This document shows positions 62,666 to 64,000 of a DNA stretch of 64,000 nt, piece by piece (position 1 is the first letter of the stretch; each line of letters starts with the position of its first letter). The notes below the pieces were generated by a model, which saw only the letters and a list, made by a program, of their open reading frames with translations, made no database searches and was not told the origin of the DNA. A program made the translations under genes and the position numbers. This DNA comes from Maribacter algarum (ex Lu et al. 2025) (nom. illeg.). Lineage in GTDB: Bacteria; Bacteroidota; Bacteroidia; Flavobacteriales; Flavobacteriaceae. The stretch is from assembly GCA_947495915.1 (NCBI GenBank), contig CANMAW010000002.1, positions 310,001 through 374,000 on the forward strand. Direction: 5' to 3'.

Positions 62666-64000
62666 ATGTTTGATAATTTAAGTGAAAAATTAGATAAGGC
62701 CTTACATGTTCTTAAAGGACATGGGCAGATTACGGAAATAAATGTTGCTGAAACAACTAAAGAAGTTCGTAGAGCTTTATTAGATGCCGATGTTAACTTT
62801 AAGATTGCCAAAGAGTTTACCAATCGTGTAAAAGAGAAGGCACTGGGGCAAAACGTTTTAACTACGTTACAACCAGGTCAATTGATGGTTAAGATTGTTA
62901 AAGATGAGTTGACCGCTTTAATGGGAGGCGAATCTGAAGGTATAAATCTCTCAGGAAATCCTTCTATAATTCTGATGTCAGGTTTACAGGGGTCTGGTAA
63001 AACCACCTTTTCCGGTAAATTAGCCAATTATCTAAAAACGAAGAAAACGAAAAAACCATTATTGGTTGCCTGTGATGTATATCGTCCGGCGGCGATTGAT
63101 CAATTGCATGTAGTAGGCGAACAAATTGGGGTAGAAGTTTTTTCAGATAGGGGTAATACAGACCCTGTTGCTATTTCTAAAGCTGGTATAGCACACGCCA
63201 AAGCTAACGGACACAATGTTGTTATAATTGATACCGCGGGTCGTTTAGCTGTTGATGAGGCGATGATGAACGAAATATCTGATATTCACAAAGCAATTCA
63301 ACCGCAAGAAACATTGTTTGTTGTTGATTCCATGACAGGGCAAGATGCGGTAAATACAGCGAAAGCCTTTAATGATATTTTGAACTTCGATGGTGTTATC
63401 TTAACGAAGTTAGATGGTGATACAAGAGGTGGTGCCGCGATTTCAATTAAGTCTGTAGTTGATAAACCGATTAAGTTTATTGGTACCGGTGAAAAGATGG
63501 AAGCTATTGATGTTTTCTATCCAGACCGAATGGCTGATCGTATTTTGGGCATGGGTGATGTGATATCTTTAGTAGAAAGAGCACAAGACCAATTTGATGA
63601 AGAAGAAGCCCGAAAAATTCAGAAAAAAATTGCGAAGAATAAGTTTGGCTTCGATGACTTTTTATCTCAAATTCAACAAATCAAAAAGATGGGTAACATC
63701 AAAGATTTGATGGGCATGATACCGGGTGCTGGTAAGGCTTTAAAAGGATTAGATATAGATGATGATGCCTTTAAACATATTGAAGCTATTATTCACTCAA
63801 TGACCCCTGATGAAAGATCAAACCCTGCAAAGCTAAACGCCAGCCGTAAAAAGCGAATTGCTAAAGGAAGTGGTAGGGGAGTTCAAGAGGTGAATCAGTT
63901 ATTGAAACAATTCGACCAAATGAGTAAAATGATGAAGATGATGCAAGGTGGTGGCGGAAAGCGCATGATGCAGATGATGGGCGGAATGAAAGGAATGAAA
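62666..64000 (+). CDS. ffh: Signal recognition particle protein Ffh (partial, 3' end outside window)
   Basis: The 445 codons present run to the window edge with no stop, so the gene is probably nearly complete. The N domain begins MFDNLSEKLDKALHVLKG. The GTPase G domain has GLQGSGKTTFSGKLA (about residues 107-121), VACDVYRPAAIDQL, DTAGRLAVDEAMM, TKLDGDTRGGAAIS and GTGEKMEAIDVFYPDRMADRILG (last quoted in part GTGEKMEAIDVFYPDRM). The C-terminal M domain is Met-rich and binds signal peptides and 4.5S RNA. It targets membrane proteins to FtsY and SecY. Start is the ATG at 62666. Confidence 0.97.
   Translation, partial: MFDNLSEKLDKALHVLKGHGQITEINVAETTKEVRRALLDADVNFKIAKEFTNRVKEKALGQNVLTTLQPGQLMVKIVKDELTALMGGESEGINLSGNPSIILMSGLQGSGKTTFSGKLANYLKTKKTKKPLLVACDVYRPAAIDQLHVVGEQIGVEVFSDRGNTDPVAISKAGIAHAKANGHNVVIIDTAGRLAVDEAMMNEISDIHKAIQPQETLFVVDSMTGQDAVNTAKAFNDILNFDGVILTKLDGDTRGGAAISIKSVVDKPIKFIGTGEKMEAIDVFYPDRMADRILGMGDVISLVERAQDQFDEEEARKIQKKIAKNKFGFDDFLSQIQQIKKMGNIKDLMGMIPGAGKALKGLDIDDDAFKHIEAIIHSMTPDERSNPAKLNASRKKRIAKGSGRGVQEVNQLLKQFDQMSKMMKMMQGGGGKRMMQMMGGMKGMK

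Overview
The window is from an AT-rich member of the Bacteroidota, almost certainly the family Flavobacteriaceae and probably marine. Evidence for this includes a type IX secretion (T9SS) adhesin with its PorP/SprF partner, a SusC/SusD pair, a sigma/FecR/TonB-receptor cascade, Bacteroidota promoters (TTG, about 19-20 bp, TAnnTTTG) and few Shine-Dalgarno sequences. The r-protein operon also has the order rpsL-rpsG-fusA-rpsJ...rplQ-carA-eno. I cannot name the genus. I saw no rRNA, tRNA, CRISPR array, insertion sequence or prophage.

Left region (1-25.5 kb). A T9SS adhesin/PorP pair is followed by peptidoglycan recycling (mpl), a small unknown protein, radC, a deacetylase-like protein, a HAD nucleotidase, a lipoprotein/outer-membrane-protein pair and a repeat-bearing secreted protein. 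Next come rarA, a rhomboid protease and rlmB. Two minus-strand units then run toward the left. One is an arylsulfotransferase-like lipoprotein, a giant FG-GAP/UnbV lipoprotein and a secreted 248-residue protein. The other is SusC-SusD-accessory lipoprotein, closed by its own terminator.

Centre (25.9-48.9 kb). One long plus-strand run carries the str, S10, spc and alpha operons (rpsL to rplQ), starting at a strong promoter at 25873-25902 and ending at a strong terminator at 43186-43218. carA, eno, glgA-like glycogen synthase and gltA follow, the last three with promoters and two with clear terminators. The operon is tightly packed except for a few gaps (before rplC, rpsH, rpsK, rpsD and rplQ) that hold foldable or repeat-like sequence. 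These are candidate r-protein autoregulatory leaders.

Right region (48.9-64 kb). Two adjacent guanidino-group enzymes (an amidinotransferase/dimethylargininase-like protein and CtlX) precede glycerate kinase. Then come an SDR/DUF2867 protein with a small partner, argS behind a 414-bp gap with two striking dyads, an MtfA-like peptidase, and an ECF sigma/FecR/TonB-receptor operon facing a repeat-containing lipoprotein. The window ends inside ffh.

Most of the window is housekeeping DNA. The best candidates for something not fully described are the structured leader before rpsD, the rpsJ-rplC leader with an attenuator-like hairpin, the arylsulfotransferase/UnbV operon beside a SusCD pair, and the sigma/FecR/receptor set with its divergent repeat lipoprotein.
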